The translations under genes and the position numbers were made by a program. Positions 11,103 through 24,800 of a stretch of DNA of 64,000 nt are shown here, one piece after another. How positions within the stretch are numbered: the stretch's first letter is position 1; every line of letters begins with the position of its first letter. The stretch is from Atopsyche davidsoni (Eukaryota; Arthropoda; Insecta; Trichoptera; Hydrobiosidae): contig JAILWY010000023.1 of the NCBI GenBank assembly GCA_022113835.1, positions 6,758,001 to 6,822,000 of the forward strand, in the 5' to 3' direction. A model generated the notes under the pieces. It was not told where the DNA came from, searched no databases, and worked only from the letters and a program-made list of their open reading frames with translations.

Positions 11103-14044
11103 CCGGCTTGAGATTGAAGTGCCTTTGGGCGACAGGTCGCCTGAACGGCACCGTCGTTACTGACCTTCAACAATATTTATAAATAAACACCCGTACCATC
11201 AACCGGTATTTTATACCCTACCAGTGTTTAATCATGTAATTTTAGATTTAAAAAAGAACGGAGATGTATACTACAAGTTACGAAGACCGGAAAACGAATA
11301 AGTGAGCCCCAGACCAAGGTGGAAGTCATCACGTCTCAAGGTTATCTAGAGTCAATTTAAGATGGACAGTCTAGCGATACCAGCACCCTTGAAATTTTAA
11401 AAAGAAATGAACGTATATATTTTTATATATATATAATTTTTATTGTATTACTCCAAGTAATACATAGCTAAAACTTTTTGAGAAAGGGGGATTACTTGTA
11501 GATAGGCATCGCATACCTATTATTGAGATAAGGAAAATCATTTATTAAATACGTAAAGATTATTGTACATAGTTTTTAGAGCTCGCAAAAATGTGTAGAT
11601 TAATAATTATTATTATTTTTATGTTGTAAAATAAAATAATAATACAATTAGTTATCAGCGCACTTTGATTTATCACCTCATTCCTCTATTGTAAAAAATA
11701 CATCCACCAGACTAAAAGCAAAATTTTCATACAATTAGCATGGTAGGATGAGATTTATATTAAATAACACTATGTCGCCTCTCTTTGCTCGTTAATTGAA
11801 TGCAATTATTTTTCGTTTGCAAAGAAAGTTTATTTTAGCTTTTCCGCCATTCTGCGAAATTTGACCTTCCTGTAACCTTGACCACGACATAGCAACAGAG
11901 GTCAGTGATCGCGAGCACGCCGCTCGAACAGCTGATTTTAATTTTTATGACTTTTCCATATTATCTATTTTTACAGAATGCCCATTTATTCTAAACATAG
12001 CCGCCTGCTTGATGTGTGCTGCTATTTTTTGATATTAGTAACGTTTTAAAACACATCCATGGATCGGGATTAATTTTTCCATTTGATAAAGCTTTTATTA
12101 CTTAATAATATTATTAGAAAAAAAAACTGTAGGAGTGCACTTACACATATTTAATTTAAATAAAGATCTAGAACCTAGAAAATCAATTGATTCAAACAAT
12201 CATTATTTGATTTTAAAATAATATATATGGCAGAGGGGTCTCCCATAAATTTTCACTATTTGACATTTGTATAATAAATGTCTTGTATTTCTTTCGCTAA
12301 ACTGAAAAAAACAGCATATTTTAACAGCTTGACTGATTTAGTATTTAAATACTTTTGTGTCACAGTAAAATGAGGTTTTGAATATTGAATATTTATTCGA
12401 GCAACAAAACCATAGAATAAGAAATAGCTGTAGTATGCACGCCGGCCCCATGAATGGAGCTCAGACGTACCAATGGATTGACACTATGCTGAGTGACCAA
12501 GCTAGAAATAGTTCTCGTGGAGGGTTCCGACCCGAGCCTATTCTGCTACCCACGCAGGACCTCGCCTCGCTGTTACCATGGAGCCATGGGGAGGGGGCTC
12601 CATTGTTGCAGTCGAGGGGCGCGACGGGGACTCGAGGCGACACCATGCAACCATCCCATTCATATACGTAACCACGTGTATTTTCTAAATGCGGGAAGCT
12701 TTGCGCAACACAAAAATATATATTTTTTAAAAATATATTATGCTAGTCAGTGGGAGTAAACAAAAAAAAATTGTTTGCCCCAAAAATAATTGTTTCAAGT
12801 ATGTATTTTTATATTGAACATTCCATACAGTTCGCAGTCGTTTAAGTGTGACATTATAATTCAATGTTGACCTTATGCCCCAACAACTGGGTTATTGATC
12901 TCTTAAATCACTCCATTGGCTGGAATAATTAAGTGTGTCAGACAGCTACATGCATTGAAGGCATTCAGTACAACGGCGGACCACTGAGAGGCAGCAAAAT
13001 CTATTCTCCAACTTAAAGCAATTTCGATGCATCAAATATGATAATTTTGTATTTGATTAAAATATTTATTCACCAACAATGATACCGAGAAAAAAACCAA
13101 GTAAAATAAATCACTTACCCACTGTTCTCAAATTGTATCAGATAAAAATGTTTGTACGCTTTGGTTGTATAGCATCAAATAAATCTCAAAAAAAATAAAG
13201 AGCTTTTAATGTTTCGATTATCACGTTGGTGTTCAAAGTATGCGGCCTAAAATTCCAACCCCGCATCCTGTTAGACTCGGTCTCCGGCAAGGGGGCTCAT
13301 CCCCGCTGCGGGTGTAGTCCTGAGGAATGCAGTGGGATCAGTCCCGAGGGCGCGACTTTGGGTCGACAGATTAAATCAGAGAAGTGCAGGGCACGAGTAA
13401 ATAAAATGGTTCAGGACTCTCCACACCTAATCTCTGGGAATACTTTAGCGTCTCGACACAAACGCCTGTATACATCGTGCTATCTTTGGTGGGCTCTTTA
13501 ATTTTTCAAATATTATTTTAGTGGCATATGAATTGTCATAACATACTGTGCTTTTTCCCCTTTTTTTGACCAACGTAATGCAATAAACTCCGGTAGCTTA
13601 AGTGCCTTAAATCGAAATATGTACAAGTTTTAATCCAATATAAAACTCCATCCATTTGTTATACATTAAATAATATGTACCTGAGGCAAATTAACTAAAA
13701 AAAAATAACTGAGCATTGTAACTTTAAATGTATAGATTGAAATATCTTTAAGATACTACTTAAATAATATTTATATAATTTAATTTTTAAAACAGCGGAT
13801 ATAGATGTTATTTTTTTTTATAAAATTAAATACATCGGTGATCTCTTTCTGATAGGTGTTCCAGTGTCAGCGGAATATTAAGTAGCCGCCGCCAACAAAG
13901 TTCAGCCGCTCAGAAGGTGAGCCGAATCGACAAACACGAATGCATTTTTGTGTAGAGCCCGGCGCACACTGTCAGACAGTTGACGGCACACGGTGCATGC
14001 ATGCAGTTCGGTAAATTAAAATATGTAAATATTAAGAAACTCAC
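11103..14044. other. Non-coding stretch with GC-rich islands
   Basis: Mostly AT-rich. Two GC-richer islands lie at about 12430-12660 and 13250-13400. Both contain open frames of 60-100 codons on one or both strands, with no recognised domain and no convincing splice pair. They may be old transposon fragments, regulatory islands or exons of an unseen long gene. No gene is called. Confidence 0.4.
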
Positions 14045-14144
14045 CTTCAGAGGCTTGTGTCGCCAGCTGTGATGTGTTCGGTGGAGGACATTTTCTATAT
14101 GTTTTACATTCTTTGATAAATCTTCAGTCCGGGACACCGGAACT
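14045..14144 (-). CDS. Candidate internal coding exon of an unidentified gene
   Basis: On the minus strand a 100-nt segment is bounded by a tttcag acceptor and an aag|gtgagt donor, both strong matches to consensus. One reading frame stays open: one base completes a preceding codon, then 33 codons end in phase 0. The peptide reads VPVSRTEDLSKN, then VKHIENVLHRTHHSW, then RHKPLK: soluble, mixed-charge and not low complexity, unlike the AT-rich chance frames around it. I do not recognise the protein and see no convincing sister exon nearby, so the host gene would have long introns reaching out of this region. It could be a chance alignment of splice-like sites. Confidence 0.45.
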
Positions 14145-14702
14145 CTGAAATATGAAGAAGAAAAAATAAAACACCAAGATAGTACGATTACACGATTTTA
14201 AGAATATTTTTATTCATTTTGCCCTTTTATTAATTTCTATCAATGCAAATATATTTGTAATTTCAAATTTATGTTTTGCTTTATATGGTGTAAAAGTTTC
14301 AACGTTTCTGACATTATTATGCAAAATAATTTATTTTCAATGTATGACGGAAGTATACTTTTACCGCTGAAAATAATTATCTAACATAATTAAATTAAGT
14401 GCGTAATTATAAATTACAAATAAACTATATAAATCAGTGTTTTAATATAATAGTACTTCATTACCATAAAGGTGGATTCCTGTGCAATTATATAACTTAT
14501 GGCAACACTCGCGCACCTACAATCCCCGCCATTAGCGACACCCATTGGGCGGTTAGCATTACTGTAATTTAAATCTCCTGATATATCTAGGAGGGCAATA
14601 TTTCAAATTATTCCCGACAAGTTAATAATGGGCCGTCCTACGCACGTCATGTCTGCAGTCTGCGGCCGCAGGGCTGTTCTATCTTTTCAAGCTAAAGGCT
14701 TT
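14145..14702. other. Non-coding stretch
   Basis: AT-rich with no supported feature; if the minus-strand exon at 14045-14144 is real, this would be its upstream intron. Confidence 0.4.
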
Positions 14703-15150
14703 CCGCACACGTCGCGACACAACTTGCAACCGACTTTCAACTAGCCAATAGCGTCTTATTTTGCGTTGTTTACAGAGGCAAATGGAATGATTGTGGAGGG
14801 GTGTGCCACCTTGTCGAGGTGGGGGGGCTCCTGCTATTGTTTATGTAGCTTGCTGCAGAAGGAGTATTAGATCTAAGCGTCACAGCTTTGTAAGGAAAGG
14901 ATTATTTATTAATGCTATTGGGCAGCAACAATACGCAGACTTTTCTTTCCAATATAAAACTGCGGTGTAGAAGAACATGGGAACCCATTAGAAAACCATG
15001 AACACTGGCTCAGCATGAGTATATGTTCAGTAAAATGGCCGCGAAGAGAAATATAGAAGAAAGAGGCACCCGATAAAGAAGACATAGGCAAAACCATAAA
15101 AATACCTTAAATTAAGAGACGCTATTGGCTGATTTCAAATCGGTTTAAAA
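14703..15150. mobile_element. MITE-like element, copy 4, split by an insertion
   Basis: The left half (14703-14775) carries cgcgacacaacttgcaaccg through gcgttgttta. The right half resumes at about 15093 with accataaaaa, agagacgctattggctgat and caaatcggtt, then decays before the terminal repeat. The two halves match the continuous order in copy 3, so about 310 bp has been inserted into the middle. A 7-bp direct repeat, aggcaaa, flanks the insert (14776-14782 and 15086-15092). Confidence 0.7.
14783..15085 (+). mobile_element. Insertion carrying a truncated non-LTR retrotransposon tail
   Basis: This segment interrupts MITE copy 4 and is flanked by the direct repeat aggcaaa, the expected target-site duplication. 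Its right part (about 14990-15082) contains catgaacactggctcag, then aaaatggccgcgaagag, gaggcacccgataaagaagac. That order resembles the LINE tail at 28511-28580 (catgaacactggctcag, aatggtcgccaacc, gaggcacttgatgaagaag). It is non-coding and 5' truncated. The origin of its left part is unclear. Confidence 0.55.
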
Positions 15151-15390
15151 TGGAGGCCTAAAATGCGCAGCCAGCAATGGCGTTTTGGAACAAAGTCAAT
15201 GGAAAATCGTATACCTATAGTACCTGAATTCGTTTAGGTGAGATGGCAAGGATTGATTCATAGTCATACATTTATATTTGATAATCATATTCGTTTTTAA
15301 TTTAATTTGAAAACATCAATGTACAATGTATATTAAGTATATTAAGTTATATAATAAGTATTTTTCTTATAAAGCCAATAAAGGTTTACT
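15151..15390. other. Short non-coding stretch
   Basis: No feature is supported between the split MITE and the next LINE tail. Confidence 0.4.
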
Positions 15391-15622
15391 TGACTACGTC
15401 ACAAATGAGAGAGTAGAGAGTGCGCAAAGAAAGAGAACTCCAAACGCCGGTAAAATAAGCGTTATTTTAGATATCTTCTTTTGAAATAATAAATAAAGCC
15501 TACTGAGGCTGATTGGCCAGGAAAAATCCAAGGAAAAAGAGGCATCGGGTGGAGAAAGTTAACGTCACGTAACGTGAGATGGTCACCGACCTTTTCTGAT
15601 AAGAAGCACTTGAAGAAGAAGA
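15391..15622 (+). mobile_element. Truncated LINE 3' tail (RTE-like), copy
   Basis: The segment reads gtcacaaatgagagagta near its start, coding D-Y-V-T-N-E-R-V. The same D-x-V-T-N-E-R-V appears in the reverse-strand copy at 29366-29640. It ends with gatggtcaccgacctttt and agaagcacttgaagaagaag, also shared with that copy. Such V-T-N-E motifs are typical of the extreme C-terminus of RTE-like endonuclease/reverse-transcriptase elements. The frame is broken and most of the element is missing. Confidence 0.55.
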
Positions 15623-18600
15623 TAACCACTTATATATAAATAATAGCAAGTTGTCATCTGTATAAAGCTATTCACAATTTTTACGCAAACAATTCCAACC
15701 TGAGAATCTAAACGAATTAGAAAATATTGCAATTTTTTATTAATATTATTTGAGTTATTATTTCTCTGCCCTGAGATCGCATGATCCGTTACGAGAGTCG
15801 CCCACAAACTTGATATTCTAGGCAGAAATAAAAGTGCGGCAAGTCGTATTAGATGCAACTTTCGACCGCAGCCTGCGCTGGACGGACATGGACGGGAACA
15901 GATGATCAGTATGGACGCGGACACGGCACATGGACGTGCTGATGAACATTTGCATGCATGAAACAAGCAAAGCGTTAAGGAAATGTGCACATTAAACATC
16001 ATCTGAATAAAATTTCAAAATCAAAACCCTACGATTTACTCGACACGGTGTTCATTCATTCCAATATTTTTAATTTTCTTTGTAATTATTTTTAAAAAAG
16101 GCTGAACACCTCATTATTTTTACATTTATGATTCATTAAACTTTAATGCGCTTCACTAAATACAAATGTAAAAGCTCATGCGCTGACACTGCAACACGAA
16201 TACTAAAGCTTGATTATGAATGCAAGTCTTTCACCCTTTGTGTATAATCAACAACCTCGGAGCTGGCTCGTGTGCGTTGAATATATTACTTGAAATTCAC
16301 ATGTATCTACGAAATTTCTCGCATAACACGGCAAAGTAACATCGTTTTTAAAATGTTACCAATTTTCATATTTTTTATACTGCTTAGATTGTTACTTTTA
16401 ACAAATTTCGTGGAATAACTGATTCTGCTTCTTAATACATGAAATATTCCCGATGACAATAAATATTATTAGCATTTACTATGGCAGATACTGACATATT
16501 GAATGCTATTCTTCTCCGTAAATTATCCATGACAAACAAGTTTAATCTATTATTTTAACAAAAAAAGTATGAATTGTGATGGGCTTTTTCGGGTTCTAAG
16601 TCTAAAGAATCCTATGTAGGGCTAAAGTACACTTACAATCAAAAATAGGCTGTTCATGTTTGTTGTTCTTCATACATGTTAATTAATGTCTAGGTTTATT
16701 TCAATTTATCAGTATTACTGTTATAGTTTGTGAGGTGTTGAGCAATTATTTATTTTATTTACTTACAATCAAATACGCTCAACTTTTTACAAATCACAAA
16801 TGATTGATAAAAAATAATCTGTGTGATTATTTCCTGCTGACACATAGATATACTATTAGATAAAATGAGCTGCGGGCAATGGTTACCAGTAATCATATAA
16901 ATAATTGAGCTTCCTGCCTACAAGGGGCGCATATCACTTATGATATTAAAGGTACTTGAACGTAAGCGACGTCAGCGTCCGCGATCAACAGGTTTTGTAG
17001 TTGAAGCTTCTTACAATGTATGAAATATAATATAATACATACGATTCCTTACCAAATAAAGGACAGCGCTTAATGCAACAAGTCATACTACATTCTCTTT
17101 TTTTCATTTATTTGATCTTTTACATGTATCAATAACAAATTTACAAACATCAATCTATACGCCTGACAAAAAATATTCAATCAAACTACACTTAAATTTA
17201 TTACTTATGAAATAAACTGATATAAATATACACAGTAAAGTCGTTGAAAGCCATTTCTCTTAAAGTATAAAAATGTCACTCGAATACTGACGAATGTGTG
17301 CAGTCTTATCGAAATTAAGCAAATCGCAAAAAAATTTACAAGTGGTTTTTGGGGCAATAGGAAACAATGTATACCGGCGTTCGCGTTCGGGTGAAAACAT
17401 AATTAAAACAGGGTTTTAATTTCGTTGAAACTTGAGGGAGATAGGCGAATGACATCGGCATATGATAGTTAAAAATTTCTAGCATCACACCATGCCTGTC
17501 TATCATAGCTTATTTTGTTTACTGTATGGGTGTATGTGCAGAGGTGATACTTCAAGTGTCATCTTGACATCATGCCGAGAGTGGTGCTGTCGACAGAGGA
17601 GAGGGAGGCAGGCCAGCCTCGCCGCGCACGGTCAGCCACCTCCCCGGCTATATATACCCACAGTTCCTCTCGTTTGCATACCCGCCCGACCCACCGACCA
17701 CCAGGGCTGCTCCAGCCCATCACGGTCCGTGGCGTATTAGGAATGAAATCACTCAACTCTCTGGCATATCTTAAACACAAACGTGGCCAAGGTAGGACAA
17801 ACATCAAAGCTACCCCATATTTGATTCCTTAAAAGCAGGTGGTTTAAAAACTAACTTCAAAGATCACAATGTTTAATTCTAGAAATTAGATAGTGTATTC
17901 ATTGTTATGCAATACGAAAAGCTTCATGTGTGTAGTCTCATATTGGATTACCTAAAAATTAGATAGAATAATCAACAATAGAAACAGAAAATAAAAGTTA
18001 TAGATTTATTGAACGTGATGTTCTGCAACAAGTATAATGCATTTTATGAATCCGTTTCAGAAATGGAATTTTTTTCTTATAAAATGCAGACTCTCAATGT
18101 CATTTAAACACACTTACAATCTAAATATTGAAATATCCATATTTCCCCAAAAATAGTTCAGGATGACGATTCTAGCAATTTGATATCAATCGAGATGCAA
18201 TTAGAAATTTATTTACTAACAGGGGAGTAATATAGTTTACGAGCGTTTATTCAATTTAGGATAATTAAGCATTTATACCTATCACCTATTAAAACGTTAT
18301 TAAATGAAACTACCACTCTGTGATAGTTATATGATTCACGTAAAATATTCGCAATTAATGATTTTTTTTATTATATCCAATGTTTTACACCCTTATTTTA
18401 ACATTATTGATCTCACATATTCATATTGGATTCAAATTGATTGTTATGGACACTGAACGAAATTCAATTGGCTGAGGGCAGCCCGAAATCAATTTCATTA
18501 CACGATGATATATGAAGAGCAGCGCGGTATTTAAATGAACACCTAATTGAACACTGGCAGGCTGGGGCATACTTCTAGGGCACACTATCCGATGAATCAA

Positions 18601-18767
18601 ATGACAACTAGTATATAATTTTTTTTAAATAAAAAATATTTTTGTTTCTAGTTTTGCCAACGTATTTTCAGAACATATGCTTCCCTGGAAGTTTGAACGT
18701 AATTGCGTGGAAAGGGAACCGAAGTTGTGAAGCTCATTTCAGTAATGCTAAAGTGTGATTATTAATT
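15623..18767. other. Non-coding stretch with GC-rich island at 17570-17740
   Basis: AT-rich. The island at 17570-17740 is open in three frames and includes tatatata next to GC-rich sequence (about 17650), so a promoter on either strand is conceivable, but no adjoining coding exon is evident. The words agttttgccaacg near 18650 may be a fragment of the hairpin MITE family. Confidence 0.4.
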
Positions 18768-18850
18768 TATTGTAACTAGTTTTTCCAACTTATCTCATTG
18801 GCATGCTGGCGTTTACACTTTGTTTGAAGATGTCAACGAGATAAATTTAC
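18768..18850. mobile_element. Degenerate fragment of the gaccagtttcgccaactta MITE family
   Basis: It reads tattgtaactagtttttcc, then aacttatctcattggcatgc and tggcgttt. The reverse complement of 36600-36672 has the same order: ttgcgaccagtttcgcc, aacttatctcgttagcgtgc, tggcgttt. The match is clear though decayed. No coding content. Confidence 0.55.
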
Positions 18851-21800
18851 ATAATCACAAAAATAATTTTTATTAAAAAGTATGAAAATGAAATTCCACC
18901 TACTTCTTTCTGTTAAAAATATTGAGAATATTTTTTTTAATTTGTTATTAGTACGAAAACGATATAATGTGGTATGAGCTTCAAATTGATCTGTAACTTA
19001 AAAAAATAACAATTTTTTGATTTGTCATTCAATGTTTTAGCTGTATTGATGTCTCTTTAAAAATCAGCAGATTACTTTAAGATGCATCTGTTAATTGATT
19101 AAATCAACAATATATTTTAATAGTTAAAAATTGTCTGGTATTTTTTATACAACTGATTCAATGTAAATAAATTCTTTTTTTTTCATTATAAACAAAAATG
19201 TCTGAACTATTATTATAAGATAAAAGAGTGAAAAAATGTGCTATTTTTTATGGATAGTTCAAAAGAAATTAAAATTTGCGCCCCTGCTGGTTGCGCTCCT
19301 GTGATCTCTTGCAATTGACGTTCCTTTAATTCCAGCAAACTGCGCAACAATCTTACCAAAGGTTTATCTTTAAAGACCATCAAAGCAGCGGATGTTATAA
19401 TCGAATCAATCTATTAATAATCCATACAGTTTAATTTGCTGCTGATATGATTACAAATACAGTTCACCGATGCTTATTGTTATAGGCCGTAATCGATAAT
19501 TGTGCTATGCATTCTGCGGATGCACCAGCATTCTGCACAAAAACACAAAACATCAAAGCGTTAAACCGTACAATAACTAAAAAAAATTGTATAATGCATT
19601 TTTATGTATTTATATTAATACTCAATGTATCAGTACATATTGAGTCACCTTCTGGACAAGTATTTTCATGCTGCATGTTTCTCTTCGCTCACTACAAAAT
19701 ATGAATAACATGCCTACATCTTTTATAGTTACATGCATATCAAAATACGTTAATAGCTCCATTAAAAAAAAACAGTAAGTAACGCTGAATAGTTGCTGCT
19801 CTATTATGTAAGTTCCTGAAAATCAACGCCAATATTTCTCAATAATTTTAGCCTTGAATTTTGAAACTGCACCAAACGATTTCAACAACGATGAGAGACA
19901 AGCAAGGAATTTGTACTGCGCGAGTGACAAGAGCGGGCCACATTATTGCTTGAAGGAAGAGATCACAATAGTGATTCATTCCTTGCACAACTGACGATTC
20001 TTACTTAAGGGCAATTATAATTGTTCTGGCAGAGGTCCCGGAGAATCCTACTGTGTTGGTGAACGCTCATGAAAGTGTACTTAACTCACACATCACGTAT
20101 CACTGTTACTTGTGACACGATTGTAGGCAATGTGCATAAAATAGAATCGTTAATATTTTGGGATAAAATCAAGAATAAAATGCAAAAAATATATTAAATA
20201 TTTCATCAGGTAATCAGATAATCACTTTTGTCCTTAAATTTTGTCAAGAAATATGAAACATACGAATAGTTTGGTTTTTTTGGAAATATAAATGAAGTAT
20301 TTTTGACCTGAAAGTTAATTTCATTGTTCAAATTCATTACATTAAAAGTAATGTTTATACTGAAACGATATTAAGAGTAAAGTAGATTTTCACATTTTAA
20401 ATAAACAACTTGTATTAGTAAATAATAGAATACCGTTGCTATAAAATTAAATTGTAGGTGATATCAAAACTTAAGACATAAAATTGATCAGTTGCCAGCG
20501 TATTAGGCAAAACCCCGGGGTACAGAAATAACATAATATATATTAAGTAGCGAATACAAAGAATTACTTGTTTATAATAGTTACAAATGAAGTTTATACA
20601 CGAATAGAATTATACTAAGTGTCGCAGTATCCTCTCCATTTTGTTTTTGCCTAGGTACATATCAATGTGCTTGAAGTCCATACGAGCAGAAGTGTAAATG
20701 TATTTTTGGCAACATCAACTTGTTCTATATGTGTATTTTTGTATGTGCTTCTCCGTGTTTATATCAACTTTGTAAATTAATATCTATTGCATTATTCAAA
20801 CCAATAAATTGGCTTTATATAATTAATACTATGTATTCACAAACAATGCTATCAAAAAGAGGCACTCTTCTTTATAATTTGTGATCCAAATTCTTAAGCA
20901 GAATACCCAAATCTTGCTATACCCAACTTATAAGCTTATTGAATTAAAAAATAAAAGTTACGATGCACGTCCACAGAATATTCTAATATGCATTATAAAT
21001 AGTATGGATAACCCACATGTTGCTTTAATAAATTCTTAGTGCACATCCTCAATGACTTTTGTTATCATTTCTCGAAATGCAATTTCAAACATATGTCGAG
21101 TGAAATGCGTAGTGCGATTATTGCCAAAAAAACAAGCTGCATTCTACTGAAGTATGTACTTCGTGAGGTACACAGACAAAAATAAACTCAAATGCGTCCG
21201 CTGCGAAGCCATTAAAGCATATGAAATTGAAAGTTACTAAAAATATTATTATATTTTGAATTCTCAACTTAATAATATTATCAAACTCATAATAATCCTG
21301 CATTACATTCACGTATAAAACATTATTCACGATGTTAAAAAATTTCTATACAGAGACGGCATTCAACAAGTATTTTCAGTTCTTGGTTGTTTTTACTATT
21401 ATTTATAAAAATATTTTTACGTCAGTGAAAAGATTTTTTTAACAAAAAGATAGTGTGTCCAATGATGGTTATTAATATTTGAACAATAATAACTGATAAA
21501 AATATTGTCTTTGTTCAAAAATTAACAAAAAGATAGCTTGACTTGACATTATTGAAATGTCATTTCCAATTTTTTTCCATTACAATAATTGTTTTTCTGC
21601 AATTGTAGTATTTATTATAGATAGAAGGAGTTAATATTCTAGAAACTGGAGCACATGTGTGTCTTGTAAACTAAAATCCTTACTTGTTCTGTAAATATGA
21701 AAAATATTTTTAATTCTAAAATTTTCAATATTGAAGTCATCGGCTGTTTATACCCTTGGCAACTAAAATTTAAGAAAATAAAAATATTCTGGCGTGGGAG

Positions 21801-24800
21801 TATAAAATCTTTATCCATAATTCAGCATAAACATCATGAAAAAACACATCGGTCCTTCCGTATATCTTTCATATCAAAATATGTATTTAATAAACAAAAA
21901 TATTATGTCTGTATTAATTTCTAATCAGTTATATGTTTAATTATATTATATTATATATTGCACTGTATAGAAAGTATAATAACTCATAACATCTCTAGTT
22001 AGAAAAAATCGGTATAATATATTTTTTAAGTAGAACTTTACACACCATATTATTTACAGTAAATGAAGCGAAGCAAAGAAGACAGTTTCAAATACTAAAA
22101 TCATATTTTTGGCTCAAGTATTTTTTTTGAGTAAAATGAAGCAGGGTATGCCTTGAGTGTTGGAATCTGGGCTTTGGGGACGAGGAGACATGAAAACAGT
22201 TCGTTCAGTAGACCTAAGTAATTAGGTCTGTGGGTGAAATGGTGATCTTGCACTCACACGTCAGTACCAAAAAACAACGATCTAGTTTTAAAAAAACTAT
22301 GACCTTCATTATGATTCAAGAATTCGACAAATAAAGAATCAAGATTGAAAACGTTGAAAAATATATCGATTCGATATCGTATGAAATTTTTTTTTTTTTT
22401 TTTTCATTGCATGTTCATGTAAATTTAAAAACATGTCACTGTGTCGGAGGACAATAGTGAACTGTAAATGGACCGTAAAATGCGATAAAGGGTCGAAGGC
22501 TTAAAATACTCCTCGCTCTTGAGACGAGGTTGCGAGAAGACGAGCACGCCAGCCTGCCCTGGACCCTGGCCGGAGCGCCCGGGCGGGGACCAGGGCAGGA
22601 GCGGAACGGTCATGCGCCGCGGCGCCGAGGATGTCCGCCGGTCTGACGTCCCCGCGCCAGGGGTGGCAAACTGTAACCTCGTAGTAATACATATCATTAC
22701 ATCAAATTTCATATCGTGAAAAAACAGATATTAAACAAGAATATTTAAAGCACTGTTGGGTACAAGGATTAGACCTTCGACCTTTGGAATTTCAAATTAA
22801 AAATACTCATAAAAAAATATAAATTTCAAAAGCGAGAAAGCGTGGATTTGTTGTTCAAGCGGCTCAAGTCAAAATTTAACTTATTTCGAAATACTTTAAT
22901 CAATAGGTAATAGTGCTATCGCATGATTTTCAGACGACTTAACTACAGAGACATTCAATTAATAAGAAAGTTACCTAATGATAGGATTCTATTAGGTATT
23001 TAAGTAAGAGGCAGTAGTAGCTACGATTCTTCACTCACGAACTAAAGAATGATAAATGTTTTATCAGGTAATCCTCCTTCTCCAAACGCCATCTGACTGA
23101 GCTTCAATAATATTATAGTAAAGGACACCACAAAAACGCACAGTGGAGGGCAGTGATAATAAAGATTCGTATTAAATGTTATTTTTCACTGTTTGGAAAT
23201 AATCTTCACTTAAGCGGATTTCTCAATAAAAAGCTATGAGCTCACAAATACAAAATAAAATTTATCTCAAACATTTGACTTTAATTTAAGTAAGAGGGAA
23301 TGTGCCTATGACTGTAGAGTAGAGATGAATTAAAGACTTAAATACAAACTAAACCCTACTGAAAGACTTGTTGGAGATTATTATAATATATGAAAATTAG
23401 TAAATTTTATAACGTTATTTAATATAACTCTATACAGTATTGCGCCTATTCATTTCGCGGTTTTTTCTTTATATGTGTACAATCCTTTATTCGTTTATCT
23501 CGCATGCCGCCTATTTGCCAAGCCTGCCATTATATATAATTCAAAAGAAGTTGTCAGCAGATGCCAGAAACAAGTGGAAAGACTGTAAATACACAATTTA
23601 TTATACGTACATTTTAAGTTATCTTACTAAAATATTTGTGGTAGAAGTAAATTTTAAGAAGACTTAAGAAGATCTAAATTGCTAAGCCAGTTTTTATACA
23701 ATACCTATTAACTATCAATCTCCAATTAGTATAATATATAGTACAAATAAATGTCGTAATATTATTTAAATTTAATATGATCAAACAGCTTTTATGAGTA
23801 CCAGTTTTCATAATTCATGATATCTTGTACGAATCCGTTGTTTCAAGTAATAATGAATACCGGAAAAACTCATCATATAGTATTATAAATCTTTTATAAA
23901 TAAATATAGCTTTGACAATAGTGTAATAACAAAATTCTGCTAGAATTAAATCCAAAAATGATTCATTCATTATAAGACAAATGAAAGGGTTTTATTTTAG
24001 CCCATTCTAGGTTTTAACCTAAAATAATTAAGTTATCTGAATCTATCATAACAAAAATCAGAAGTAATATATTTGAAGATAACAATGATTAATTTGATTT
24101 CTTTAATTCTAGCCATATTACTATGACATTGCAATTTTATGGATTATGAAAGAAGACATTGAAAAAGGTATTTCTGTAGGGAAGGTCATTATAACAGGAA
24201 ACCAAAAAAAATTGTAGTACGTGGATCAATGCCAATTTTTCTTATATCTACCCTGTATCATTTTAATAAAAAAGAAAATGGTAACAATTCCAAGCAAGGA
24301 AGATAAGATTAAATAAAAATACTTTAAAGTTATGAATAGCAATATCAATTATTTATTTATAAATATCAATTATGTTCATGTCAATTACAAATATATCAAA
24401 CAAATATGATGGCGCGATAAGAAAAAAATTATTCATTGTGCGGTGTTTTTATAGATTAACCAATTTAATCGCAAAAATTCCGAATAAAAATTATTAAACT
24501 TATGTATATATTATTAAAGTGGATTATGATAATTACTAATTTAAATACTTTGTATAAGTATCACTAAATCTTGTAAATTGTCTTACTAAATATTATAAAT
24601 TTAAGGCAGTTAATAGTTCTAGTCTGTATATTTTCATCTAATTAATTTTGTATAAAAAAGAGTTGAAAAATAAATACTTTGACAAGTACATCCCGTGACT
24701 TGCATGTATGCCGAGATATCATGCCACTTATTATAAACAACACTTCTGTTAAAATAACCATTTTTATTTATTTATTGATAATTCATACGTGCTTTTGTTT

